Shown in pieces: positions 45,877 to 53,564 of a stretch of DNA of 64,000 nt (the first letter of the stretch is position 1; the number at the start of each line of letters is the position of its first letter). Both the position numbers and the translations under genes were made by a program. Source of the DNA: Gammaproteobacteria bacterium (GTDB taxonomy: Bacteria > Pseudomonadota > Gammaproteobacteria > Thiohalomonadales > Thiohalomonadaceae); NCBI GenBank assembly GCA_024709225.1, contig JANJXC010000073.1, positions 1-64,000 on the forward strand. The letters are read 5' to 3'. The notes under the pieces are model-generated. The model had not been told where the DNA came from. It did not search any database and saw only the letters and a list, made by a program, of their open reading frames with translations.

Positions 45877-48015
45877 ATGGCACTGAACGCAGATGACGAG
45901 ATCCTGCAGGACTTCATGGTCGAAGCCGGTGAGATCCTTGAGCAGCTCAACGAGCAGCTGGTGGAGCTGGAGCGCAGCCCGGACGATCACAACCTGCTCA
46001 ATGCGGTATTTCGCGGTTTTCATACCATCAAGGGTGGGGCCGGCTTTCTCGGCCTGAACAACATGGTGGACGTGTGCCACCGCTCCGAGGACGTATTCAA
46101 TCTGCTGCGCAATGGCCAGAAGCAGGTGACCGCACAACTGATGGACACCGTGCTGCCGGTGCTGGACGTGCTCAATGCCCAGTTCGAACAGCTGCGCGCC
46201 GCCGAAGAGCCGGACCCGGCCCCGGCGGAACTGCTGCGCGGGTTGGAGGCCCTGGCCCATGCCGATGCCGAACAGCCTGCGGTTGCCGCCGCGCCCGCGC
46301 CTGCACCCGCGGCAGCGCCGGCCCCGGCCCCGGCCCCGGAGCCGGTGGCGGCTGTGCCCGCACCGGCTGCCGCCTCGGTAGCCGCCATGGTGGAAGGGGA
46401 GATGGGCGACATCACCGACGAGGAGTTCGAGGCCCTGCTCGATGCCCTGGAACACCCATCCAGTGCCCAGCCTGATACTGCAAGCGAGGCGGCGGCCCCG
46501 GCCGGCGACGACATCACCGAAGAAGAGTTCGAGGCCCTGCTGGATGAACTGCACGGCAAGGGTCAGTTCAAGGCCCCGGCGGCAGAGGCGGCGGCCCCCC
46601 CGGCTCCGGCCGCGGCCAGCGACGAGATCACCGAAGAAGAGTTCGAAAACCTGCTCGACGAGCTGCACGGCAAGGGTCAGTTCAAGGCCCCCGCGGCTGC
46701 CTCGGCTCCTGTTCCCGCATCGGCACCGGCACCTGCTCCGGCACCTGCTCCCGCAGCGGCGGCGGTACCGGCACCTGCGGCAACCCCCGCAGCGGCCGAA
46801 CCGGCCGGCGACAAGGCGGCGGTGGCCCAGGCAGAGACCACGGTGCGCGTCGACACCAAACGGCTCGACGACATCATGAACATGGTGGGCGAGCTGGTGC
46901 TGGTGCGTAACCGCATCGCCACCCTGGCCCATGTCGGCGACATCAATCAGGCGCGTGAGGAGATGATCAAGGCGGTGGCCAACCTCGACGTGGTCACCGG
47001 CGATCTGCAGACCTCGGTGATGAAGACGCGCATGCAGCCGATCAAGAAGGTGTTCGGCCGCTTTCCGCGCGTGGTGCGCGACCTGGCGCGCAACCTGAAG
47101 AAGGAAGTCAACCTGGTGATGCAGGGCGAGGACACCGACCTGGACAAGAACCTGGTCGAGGCCCTGGCCGATCCGATGGTGCATCTGGTGCGCAACGCCG
47201 TGGACCACGGCGTCGAGATGCCCGCGGTGCGCGAAGCGGCCGGCAAGCCGCGTCAGGGCACCCTGCTGCTGGCTGCCGAGCAGGAAGGCGATCACATCCT
47301 GCTCATCATTGAGGACGATGGTGCCGGCATGGACCCCGAAGTGCTGCGGCGCAAGGCGGTGGAAAAGGGCATGATGGATGCCGACGCGGCCGCGCGCCTC
47401 GACGACAAGGAGGCCTTCAACCTGATCTTCGCCGCCGGATTCTCCACCAAGACCGAGATCTCCGACGTATCCGGCCGCGGCGTGGGCATGGACGTGGTGA
47501 AGACCCGCATCGCCCAGCTCAATGGCAGCATCGACATCGAATCGGAAAAGGGCAAGGGTACCCGCCTGTCCATCAAGGTGCCGCTGACCCTGGCCATCAT
47601 GCCGACACTGATGATCAAGCTGCGGGAGCAGACCTTCGCCCTGCCGCTGGTGAGCGTCAACGAAATTTTCCATCTCGACCTGACCAAGACCAATGTGGTC
47701 GACGGTCAGCTGGTGGTGATGGTACGCGGCAAGGCCTTGCCGCTGTATTACCTGACGCGCTGGCTGGTGGGCGGCTGCCGCGGCGTGCCGCTGCCGGAAA
47801 CCGGCCATGTGGTGGTGGTGCACATCGGCACCCAGCTGGTGGGGTTTGTGGTGGACTATCTCATCGGCCAGGAAGAGGTGGTGATCAAGCCGCTGGGCAG
47901 CATGCTGCACGGTACCCCCGGTCTCGCCGGCGCCACCATCACGGGTGACGGAAAGATTGCTCTCATTTTGGATGTGCCTGGTTTGATGAAGGCCTATGGT
48001 CGGCGCCAGGCATGA
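45877..48015 (+). CDS. cheA: chemotaxis histidine kinase CheA (P2-less, with triple acidic linker motif)
   Basis: CheA phosphorylates CheY and CheB. The 712-residue protein has a P1 HPt domain with phospho-His49 (FRGFHTIKGGAGFLGL), a long Ala/Pro linker, P3 dimerisation (DTKRLDDIMNMVGELVLVRN), the P4 kinase (NAVDHG; EDDGAGMDPEVL; FSTKTEISDVSGRGVGMDVV) and P5 CheW-like domain. No P2 CheY-binding domain is visible. Instead the linker carries three copies of an acidic motif, IT(D/E)EEFE(A/N)LLD, at residues 179, 213 and 251, each between Ala/Pro runs. Copies two and three continue with ELHGKGQFKAP and are nearly identical in DNA. Confidence 0.97.
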   Translation: MALNADDEILQDFMVEAGEILEQLNEQLVELERSPDDHNLLNAVFRGFHTIKGGAGFLGLNNMVDVCHRSEDVFNLLRNGQKQVTAQLMDTVLPVLDVLNAQFEQLRAAEEPDPAPAELLRGLEALAHADAEQPAVAAAPAPAPAAAPAPAPAPEPVAAVPAPAAASVAAMVEGEMGDITDEEFEALLDALEHPSSAQPDTASEAAAPAGDDITEEEFEALLDELHGKGQFKAPAAEAAAPPAPAAASDEITEEEFENLLDELHGKGQFKAPAAASAPVPASAPAPAPAPAPAAAAVPAPAATPAAAEPAGDKAAVAQAETTVRVDTKRLDDIMNMVGELVLVRNRIATLAHVGDINQAREEMIKAVANLDVVTGDLQTSVMKTRMQPIKKVFGRFPRVVRDLARNLKKEVNLVMQGEDTDLDKNLVEALADPMVHLVRNAVDHGVEMPAVREAAGKPRQGTLLLAAEQEGDHILLIIEDDGAGMDPEVLRRKAVEKGMMDADAAARLDDKEAFNLIFAAGFSTKTEISDVSGRGVGMDVVKTRIAQLNGSIDIESEKGKGTRLSIKVPLTLAIMPTLMIKLREQTFALPLVSVNEIFHLDLTKTNVVDGQLVVMVRGKALPLYYLTRWLVGGCRGVPLPETGHVVVVHIGTQLVGFVVDYLIGQEEVVIKPLGSMLHGTPGLAGATITGDGKIALILDVPGLMKAYGRRQA

Positions 48016-48047
48016 TTGTCACCGCGATTAGTTAAGGAGAGTTGTGG

Positions 48048-49133
48048 ATGCCCGTACGGGTCTTGATAGTCGATGATTCAGGGTTCTTCCGTCGTCGCAT
48101 GACGGAGATGCTGAACGCCGATCCGCGTCTGGAGGTGGTGGGTACCGCGAACGACGGCGCCCAGGCGGTGGAGCAGACCGCCAAGCTGCGTCCCGACGTG
48201 GTGACCATGGACATCGAGATGCCGGTGATGGACGGCATTGCCGCCACGCGCCGCATCATGAGCGCCACACCGACACCGATCCTGATGTTTTCCTCGCTCA
48301 CCACCGACGGCGCCAAGGCCACGCTGGATGCCCTGGATGCCGGTGCCGTGGATTATCTGCCGAAAAAGTTTGAGGATATCTCGCGCGATCAGGAAGAGGC
48401 CAAACGCCTGCTGTGCGAGCGCGTGTATTCCATCGGCAGCAACAAGCGGGCGGCACGTCCGCCCCGTCCGGTGACCACAACGACGACTGCTGCTGCACGT
48501 CCGGCGCCGGCTCCCGTCGCGGCAGCGCGCCCGATCCCCACGGCCATGCCGGCGGCGCGACGCGGCCAGTACCGCCTGGTGGCCATCGGCACCTCCACCG
48601 GCGGGCCGGTGGCGCTGCAGCAGGTACTGACCAAGCTGCCGGCCACCTTCCCGCTGCCGCTGGTGCTGATCCAGCACATGCCCGGCAGTTTCACTCCGGC
48701 CTTTGCCCAGCGCCTCAACCAGCAGTGCGCCATCGAGGTGCGCGAGGCGCAGGATGGCGACGAGCTCAAGCCGGGTCTGGCGTTGCTGGCGCCGGGCGGC
48801 AAGCAGATGGTGCTGGATCAGCGCGCCGGACGCACTACGGTGCGCGTCACCGAGAGTGATCCGGGTCAGAACTACAAGCCGTCGGTGGACGTGACCTTCA
48901 GTTCGGTGGCGCGCGTCTTCCCCGGTCAGACACTGGCCGTGGTGCTCACCGGAATGGGAGCCGATGGCCGCGAAGGCGCCCGCCTGCTCAAGCAAGGCGG
49001 TTCCAGCGTATGGGCCCAGGACGAGGCGAGTTGCGTGGTGTACGGCATGCCTGCCGCGATCGTGGATGCGGGGCTGGCCGATGCCGTGTTGCCGCTGTCC
49101 GAGATCGGAGCGGCGATAAGCCAGAGAGTGTGA
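48048..49133 (+). CDS. cheB: chemotaxis protein-glutamate methylesterase CheB
   Basis: CheB demethylates and deamidates chemoreceptors during adaptation. The 361-residue protein has a receiver domain (VLIVDDSGFFRRRM, phospho-acceptor Asp55 in TMDIEMPVMDG), a Pro/Ala-rich linker and the methylesterase domain. The catalytic Ser is in GTSTGGPVAL, His in IQHMPGSFT and Asp in GMGADGREGA. The ATG at 48048 has AAGGAG 8 nt upstream. The partner methyltransferase cheR is not in this window. Confidence 0.96.
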   Translation: MPVRVLIVDDSGFFRRRMTEMLNADPRLEVVGTANDGAQAVEQTAKLRPDVVTMDIEMPVMDGIAATRRIMSATPTPILMFSSLTTDGAKATLDALDAGAVDYLPKKFEDISRDQEEAKRLLCERVYSIGSNKRAARPPRPVTTTTTAAARPAPAPVAAARPIPTAMPAARRGQYRLVAIGTSTGGPVALQQVLTKLPATFPLPLVLIQHMPGSFTPAFAQRLNQQCAIEVREAQDGDELKPGLALLAPGGKQMVLDQRAGRTTVRVTESDPGQNYKPSVDVTFSSVARVFPGQTLAVVLTGMGADGREGARLLKQGGSSVWAQDEASCVVYGMPAAIVDAGLADAVLPLSEIGAAISQRV

Positions 49134-49134
49134 C

Positions 49135-49875
49135 ATGGATATACTCACCCTAGTCGGTCTGGTTTTCGGTGTCGGTGCGCTGTTGCTGGGCCAGTATCTG
49201 GAGGGCGGCCAGGCCAGCGCACTGCTGAATGGACCGGCTGCGGTGATCGTACTCGGTGGCAGCATGGGGGCCATCATGCTGCAGGCCCCGATGCCGACAT
49301 TCATGCGCTCCATCTACGTGCTGGGCTGGATCTTCCGGCCGCCCACCCTGGCCGCCGACGAGGCCATCGAAAAGCTGATTGCCTGGAGCAACATTGCGCG
49401 CAAGGAGGGCCTGCTCGGCCTGGAGGCGATCTCCGAGACCGAGCCGGATGCGTTTGCGCGCAAGGGTCTGCAGTTGCTGGTGGACGGCTCCGAACCGGAG
49501 GTGATGCGCGGCATCCTGGAGGTGGAGGTGGATGCCAAGGAACATCACGATATGCAGGCGGCCAACATCTACGCCAGCATGGGTGGCTATACCCCTACGG
49601 TGGGCATCATCGGTGCGGTGATGGGACTGATCCAGGTGATGAACAACCTGGCCGATCCCAGCCAGCTTGGTCATGGCATCGCCGTGGCCTTCGTCGCTAC
49701 CATCTATGGCGTCGGCGCGGCCAACCTGCTGCTCATCCCCATCGCCAACAAGCTGAAGAGCATCATCCACGGCCAGACCCAGTTCCGCCTGATGATCATC
49801 GAAGGCATCGTTTCCATCGCCGAGGGTGAGAATCCGCGCAACATCCAGACCAAGTTGCAGGGCTACCTGCATTAG
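49135..49875 (+). CDS. motC: second flagellar stator subunit MotC (MotA/PomA family)
   Basis: This 246-residue MotA-family protein starts MDILTLVGLVFGVGALLLGQYLEGG, which is the PomA/MotC type and clearly different from the 283-residue MotA at 28646. It has four TM segments, the cytoplasmic loop with NIARKEGLLGLE, and YTPTVGIIGAVMGLIQVM. In Pseudomonas the motCD stator supports swarming and high-load rotation; that role here is inferred. It lies 1 nt after cheB and 8 nt before motD. Confidence 0.94.
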   Translation: MDILTLVGLVFGVGALLLGQYLEGGQASALLNGPAAVIVLGGSMGAIMLQAPMPTFMRSIYVLGWIFRPPTLAADEAIEKLIAWSNIARKEGLLGLEAISETEPDAFARKGLQLLVDGSEPEVMRGILEVEVDAKEHHDMQAANIYASMGGYTPTVGIIGAVMGLIQVMNNLADPSQLGHGIAVAFVATIYGVGAANLLLIPIANKLKSIIHGQTQFRLMIIEGIVSIAEGENPRNIQTKLQGYLH

Positions 49876-49883
49876 GAGCAGGC

Positions 49884-50693
49884 ATGGCGCGCAGAAAACG
49901 CCCGGAAGAGCACGAAAACCTGGAGCGCTGGCTGATCTCCTATGCGGACTTCATCACACTGCTGTTTGCCTTTTTTGTGGTGATGTACTCCATCTCCTCC
50001 ATCAACGAGGGCAAGTACCGCGTGCTGTCCGATACCATGGTGGCCGCCTTCAACACCCCACCCAAGACCCTGCAGCCGATCCAGGTGGGCGAGGAGGGGG
50101 TAAGCGGCGAGCCTTCCCCGATCAAACCCGACAAGGCCTCTTCCGCGGTGTCGCCGGGTGTCATCGAGCAGCTGGCGCAAATGGCGGAGTCCAATGAACT
50201 GGGCCAGATCGCCACGGACTTCGAGCGCGCCATGGCGCCGTTGATCCAGCAGGACCTGATCAACGTCTCGCGCAACGAGTTGTGGGTGGAGATCGAGATC
50301 AACACCAGCATCCTGTTTGACAGCGGCAGTGCAGAGCTGGAGGACGATGCCACACCGGTGTTGAGCGAACTGGCCGGCATCCTCAAGAAATATCCCAACT
50401 ACATCCAGGTCGAGGGTTTCACCGACAATGTGCCCATCGCCACCGCCGGTTTCCCTTCCAACTGGGAGCTGTCGGCCCATCGCGCCGCCAGCGTAGTGCA
50501 TCTGTTCATGGACAAGGGGGTGCAGCCGGATCGCATGGCGGCCATCGGTTATGGTGAATACCGTCCCATTGCCGAAAATGCCAGCGCCGAGGGGCGGCGC
50601 AAGAACCGCCGCGTGGTGCTGGTGATCCTGGCCGATGAAAAGGCGCGCCGCGCCCTCGACATTCAGCGCAACACCGCGGCAGGTGGCGCATGA
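49884..50693 (+). CDS. motD: second flagellar stator subunit MotD (MotB family)
   Basis: This 269-residue MotB-family protein has a basic N-terminus, the TM helix with ion-binding Asp22 in SYADFITLLFAFFVVMYSISS, and an OmpA-like peptidoglycan-binding domain (INTSILFDSGSAELEDDA; VEGFTDNVPIAT; NWELSAHRAASVVHLF; EGRRKNRRVVLVIL). It pairs with MotC. Its stop overlaps the parC start by ATGA. Confidence 0.94.
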   Translation: MARRKRPEEHENLERWLISYADFITLLFAFFVVMYSISSINEGKYRVLSDTMVAAFNTPPKTLQPIQVGEEGVSGEPSPIKPDKASSAVSPGVIEQLAQMAESNELGQIATDFERAMAPLIQQDLINVSRNELWVEIEINTSILFDSGSAELEDDATPVLSELAGILKKYPNYIQVEGFTDNVPIATAGFPSNWELSAHRAASVVHLFMDKGVQPDRMAAIGYGEYRPIAENASAEGRRKNRRVVLVILADEKARRALDIQRNTAAGGA

Positions 50694-51472
50694 AGGTCTG
50701 GTCGGTAGCCAATCAGAAGGGCGGCGTGGGCAAGACCACCACGGCGGTAACCCTGGCCGGCCTGCTGGCCGCGCGCGGCCACCATACGCTGATGGTGGAC
50801 CTCGATCCGCACGGCTCGCTCACCAGCTATTTCGGTTACGACCCGGACAGCATCGAGCAAAGCGTGTATTCGCTGTTTCAGGACGATGCCCGCCAGCCGG
50901 TGGCCGACATCGTGCGTGACACGCGTTTCGAGCGCCTGTCGCTGCTGCCGGCCTCCACGGCACTGGCGACGCTGGACCGCCAGCTCGGCGCCAAGGAGGG
51001 CATGGGCCTGGTCATCGGCCGCGCCCTGGTGCAGCTGGCCAGCCGCTTCGATTACGTGATCATCGACTGCCCGCCGGTGCTGGGCGTGCTGATGATCAAT
51101 GCCCTTGCCGCCAGCAGCCACCTGCTGGTGCCGGTGCAGACCGAATTCCTCGCCCTCAAGGGGCTGGAGCGTATGATGCGCACGCTGACCATGGTGACCC
51201 GCGCGCGCAAGCGCCCGCTCAACTATCTCATCCTGCCGACCATGTTCGACCGCCGCACGCGCGCCTCGCTGGAGACCCTGCAGAATCTGCGCAACAACTA
51301 TGCTGACGTATTGTGGAAGTCGGTGATTCCGGTGGACACCCAGTTCCGCGAGGCCAGCCGCGAGGGCATGCCGCTGTCCTATCTTAATCCCCACGCGCGC
51401 GGCGTCGTGGCCTACACGGCGCTGCTGGGTACGCTGCTGGGCAACAACGGCCAGGCGCCGGGTGGGCTGTGA
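50690..51472 (+). CDS. parC: ParA-family ATPase ParC (polar positioning of chemotaxis arrays)
   Basis: This 260-residue ParA/Soj-type ATPase has the deviant Walker A NQKGGVGKTTTAVTLAG, LMVDLDPHGSLTSYFGYDP and IIDCPPVLGVL. In Vibrio and Pseudomonas the homologue in this position directs chemotaxis arrays to the cell pole and partitions them at division. The location between motD and the CheW-domain gene parP, not beside parB or a parS site, supports that role over chromosome segregation. Confidence 0.9.
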   Translation: MKVWSVANQKGGVGKTTTAVTLAGLLAARGHHTLMVDLDPHGSLTSYFGYDPDSIEQSVYSLFQDDARQPVADIVRDTRFERLSLLPASTALATLDRQLGAKEGMGLVIGRALVQLASRFDYVIIDCPPVLGVLMINALAASSHLLVPVQTEFLALKGLERMMRTLTMVTRARKRPLNYLILPTMFDRRTRASLETLQNLRNNYADVLWKSVIPVDTQFREASREGMPLSYLNPHARGVVAYTALLGTLLGNNGQAPGGL

Positions 51473-51474
51473 CA

Positions 51475-52125
51475 ATGGAACCGGACAAGCTGCAGGCACT
51501 GGTGGCCGAAAAGGATGCGCTCACTGTCTATTTCGAGGCATTGTTGCGCGAGGCGCCGCCGGAGCTGGATATCGAAACCATTACGGCACCGGTTGCTGCG
51601 CCTGTCGCTGCGCCGCTGCGCAGTGAAGGCCGCCCGGCCTGGGGGGATGAAACCTTTCAGGCGCTGCTGTTCAAGGTGGGTGGCCTGACCCTGGCGGTGC
51701 CGCTGGTGGAGCTGTCCGGCGTACAGGAGTGGCAGGACGGCAAGGTGACGCCGCTGCCGGGCCATGTGCACTGGTATCTGGGCCTGATGCAGTATCGCGA
51801 GCGCAATGTGCCGGTGGTCGACACGGCGCAGCTGGTGATGCCGGAGGACCGCCAGGGGAGTCTGCTGCCGTGGCAGGAGCGTCTGCGTCATGTGGTGTTC
51901 ATCGCCGACGGGACCTGGGGGCTGGCCTGCGACGAACTGGCCCAGGTCGTTACGCTGCGGCCGGATGAGGTGCGCTGGCGTACCAGCCGTACGCGACGGC
52001 GCTGGCTGGCCGGTACCGTGATCGAACATATGTGCGCCCTGCTGGACCCGCCGGTGTTTGCCGACGTGCTGGCCAGCGGCTTGGAGGACATGCCGGATAG
52101 CGGCATGCAGGACGAGGATGAGTGA
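51475..52125 (+). CDS. parP: ParP-like protein with CheW-like domain (array tethering)
   Basis: The 216-residue protein has an N-terminal variable part (about 1-55) and a CheW-like domain (FQALLFKVGGLTLAVPLVEL; VHWYLGLMQYRERNVPVVDT; FIADGTWGLACDELAQVVTL). The gene position after parC matches Vibrio ParP, which links CheA and receptors to the polar ParC system through its CheW-like domain. The ATG at 51475 has GGTGGG 8 nt upstream; a GTG at 51469 overlapping the parC stop is the alternative. Confidence 0.88.
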   Translation: MEPDKLQALVAEKDALTVYFEALLREAPPELDIETITAPVAAPVAAPLRSEGRPAWGDETFQALLFKVGGLTLAVPLVELSGVQEWQDGKVTPLPGHVHWYLGLMQYRERNVPVVDTAQLVMPEDRQGSLLPWQERLRHVVFIADGTWGLACDELAQVVTLRPDEVRWRTSRTRRRWLAGTVIEHMCALLDPPVFADVLASGLEDMPDSGMQDEDE

Positions 52126-52126
52126 G

Positions 52127-52588
52127 ATGAATCAGAAGGTGCAGAGCGGCAGCGACCCGGTGACGGAGTGGGTGACCTTCCGTCTCGATGCGGAGAAATA
52201 TGGCATCGACGTGATGCGGGTGCGCGAGGTGCTGCGCAACACCGAGATCGCCCCGGTGCCCGGCGCGCCCGGCTTCGTGCTCGGCATCATCAATCTGCGT
52301 GGCAACGTGGTGACGGTGATCGACACGCGCAAGCGATTTGGCCTGGTGCCGAAGGCGATCGATGAATCGAGCCGCATCGTCATCCTCGAGGCTGGGGACG
52401 AGGTGGTCGGGATGATGGTGGACAGTGTGGCGGAGGTGGTCGATCTGCGCGCCTCATCCATCGAAACGGCACCCAATGTCGGCAATGACGAAAGTGCCAA
52501 ATTCATTCAGGGCGTGAGCAACCTCGGTGACGGGCTGCTGATCCTGGTGGACCTCAACAAGCTGCTCAGCAGCGAGGATGATGGCTGA
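52127..52588 (+). CDS. cheW: chemotaxis coupling protein CheW
   Basis: CheW couples receptors to CheA. The 153-residue protein has WVTFRLDAEKYGIDVMRVREVL, PGFVLGIINLRGNVVTVIDTRKRFG, GMMVDSVAEVVDLR and FIQGVSNLGDGLLILVDLNKLL. The ATG at 52127 is preceded by GAGGATGAG; another in-frame ATG at 52118 overlaps the parP end and would add three residues. Confidence 0.95.
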   Translation: MNQKVQSGSDPVTEWVTFRLDAEKYGIDVMRVREVLRNTEIAPVPGAPGFVLGIINLRGNVVTVIDTRKRFGLVPKAIDESSRIVILEAGDEVVGMMVDSVAEVVDLRASSIETAPNVGNDESAKFIQGVSNLGDGLLILVDLNKLLSSEDDG

Positions 52589-52787
52589 AATCGGGCCGGT
52601 CCCGCCGCCGCCGCCGAGTCCGTCGATTCGGCCGCACCGCGTTCCACCCGAGGGACGCGACAAGCAGCGTCAGCCGCCGCCGGAGGAGGATGAGACTCCA
52701 CCTGGGCCGGCCGCTGACGAGCCGGCTGATGAGGCCCCCCCTGCAGATGACGACGACGATGCGCCGCATATCGATGTGTATGTTTGA
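52578..52787 (+). CDS. small acidic proline-rich protein, unknown function
   Basis: This 69-residue protein is predicted to be disordered. It starts MMAEIGPVPPPPPSPSI, has a basic centre (EGRDKQRQPPP) and a strongly acidic half (DEPADEAPPADDDDDAP), and ends in PHIDVYV, which is hydrophobic and could be a docking tail. It overlaps the end of cheW by 11 bp with GAGG just upstream of the double ATG (52578 or 52581), and the DUF2802 gene starts 9 bp later, so it is in the middle of a tight operon. I do not recognise a named family. The operon context makes it more likely real than a chance frame. Confidence 0.65.
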   Translation: MMAEIGPVPPPPPSPSIRPHRVPPEGRDKQRQPPPEEDETPPGPAADEPADEAPPADDDDDAPHIDVYV

Positions 52788-52796
52788 GGAACTGGC

Positions 52797-53189
52797 ATGA
52801 CGGATACTCAGTGGCTGATGGTGGCGGCAGCGGCGCTGGCGTTGATAGCCGTGGCCGGCGTGATGGCCTGGCGCCTCGCCGTCGCGCGGCAGGATGCCAT
52901 CCTGCGCACGCTGCAGAATGACATGCGCGCCCTGTGCAATGCGGCGGTCGGCATGGGCGACCGCGTCAACCAGATGGAGCGGCGCCTGCGCCAGTTGTCC
53001 GAGCGGCAGGAAGCTCTCGGCCTGCGCCAGGATCAGCTCAACCAGGAAGATCCGGAGGCGCGTTCCTACACCCAGGCCATCAAGCTGGCGCACAAGGGGG
53101 CCGGCGTGGACGACCTCATTGAGGTGTGCGGCCTGTCGCGCGGCGAGGCCGAGCTGGTGGCAATGATGCATCGCCTCGGCAAGGAGTAG
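52797..53189 (+). CDS. DUF2802 membrane-anchored protein
   Basis: The 130-residue protein has one N-terminal TM helix (about residues 6-26), a coiled-coil-like middle (LRTLQNDMRALCNAAVGMGD; QMERRLRQLSERQEALGLRQDQ) and a conserved C-terminal helix-turn-helix-like segment (SYTQAIKLAHKGAGVDDLIE; CGLSRGEAELVAMMHRLG). That tail is the DUF2802 signature. Homologues end the cheW operon in Pseudomonas-type clusters; the function is not established. A DNA-binding role for the tail is possible, but so is protein contact. Confidence 0.85.
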   Translation: MTDTQWLMVAAAALALIAVAGVMAWRLAVARQDAILRTLQNDMRALCNAAVGMGDRVNQMERRLRQLSERQEALGLRQDQLNQEDPEARSYTQAIKLAHKGAGVDDLIEVCGLSRGEAELVAMMHRLGKE

Positions 53190-53200
53190 GCACGGACCCC

Positions 53201-53271
53201 GTAGGAGCGGATCGTATCCGCGACCCCTGCTGGTCGAAGCCACACCCATCGCGAATACCATTCGCGCCTAC
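53201..53271. repeat. REPIN-like pair of inverted REP sequences
   Basis: A 23-nt REP-like unit at 53201-53223 begins GTAGGAGCGGAT and ends ATCCGCGA. An inverted copy occupies 53249-53271 and reads GTAGGCGCGAATGGTATTCGCGA-like on the minus strand (same head GTAGG and tail CGCGA, with compensating stem changes). The GTAGGAGCG head is that of gammaproteobacterial REP elements mobilised by RAYT transposases. The second copy overlaps the last bases of the minus-strand FlhB-C-like gene. Confidence 0.8.
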
Positions 53272-53564
53272 CGTTTTCCCTCGGGTCCCCACCCCGGCGG
53301 GAATTTCTCCGTCACCATGTAGGCAAAGGCGATCACCTCCGCCACCGCCAGATACAGTTCGCGCGGTATTTCGTCGTTCAGCTCCAGCTGTGCCAGCAGC
53401 GCCACCAGTTCGCGATCCTCGTGCAGCGGCACGCCGTGCTGGCGTGCCAGCTCGATGATCTCCTCGGCTACCGTCCCGCGTCCCTTGGCGGTGATGCGCG
53501 GCGCACCCTTGCCGTCGTAGTGCAGGGCTACGGCATTCTTCGGTGGTGTGTGTCGTTGGCTCAT
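53268..53564 (-). CDS. free-standing FlhB C-terminal-like protein (EscU/YscU/HrcU switch family)
   Basis: The 98-residue protein aligns with the part of FlhB downstream of the NPTH cleavage site: NAVALHYDGKGAPRITAKGRG corresponds to HYAVALRYDQARGEAPVVVAKG in FlhB of this genome. It is followed by IIELARQHGVPLHEDRELVALL and the final helix. It has no membrane part and no NPTH motif. Similar proteins (FlhX/FhlB) can partly replace FlhB-C in some species. Its start overlaps the fliK-like stop (ATGA), so the two are coupled. The C-terminal residues are encoded within the REPIN. Confidence 0.85.
   Translation of the reverse strand: MSQRHTPPKNAVALHYDGKGAPRITAKGRGTVAEEIIELARQHGVPLHEDRELVALLAQLELNDEIPRELYLAVAEVIAFAYMVTEKFPPGWGPEGKR

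Noticed and set aside
45853..47910. Very long open frame antisense to cheA, His/Gly-rich
   Set aside because: Such frames arise in high-GC genes with strong third-position GC bias; composition is non-protein-like and cheA on the other strand is unmistakable.
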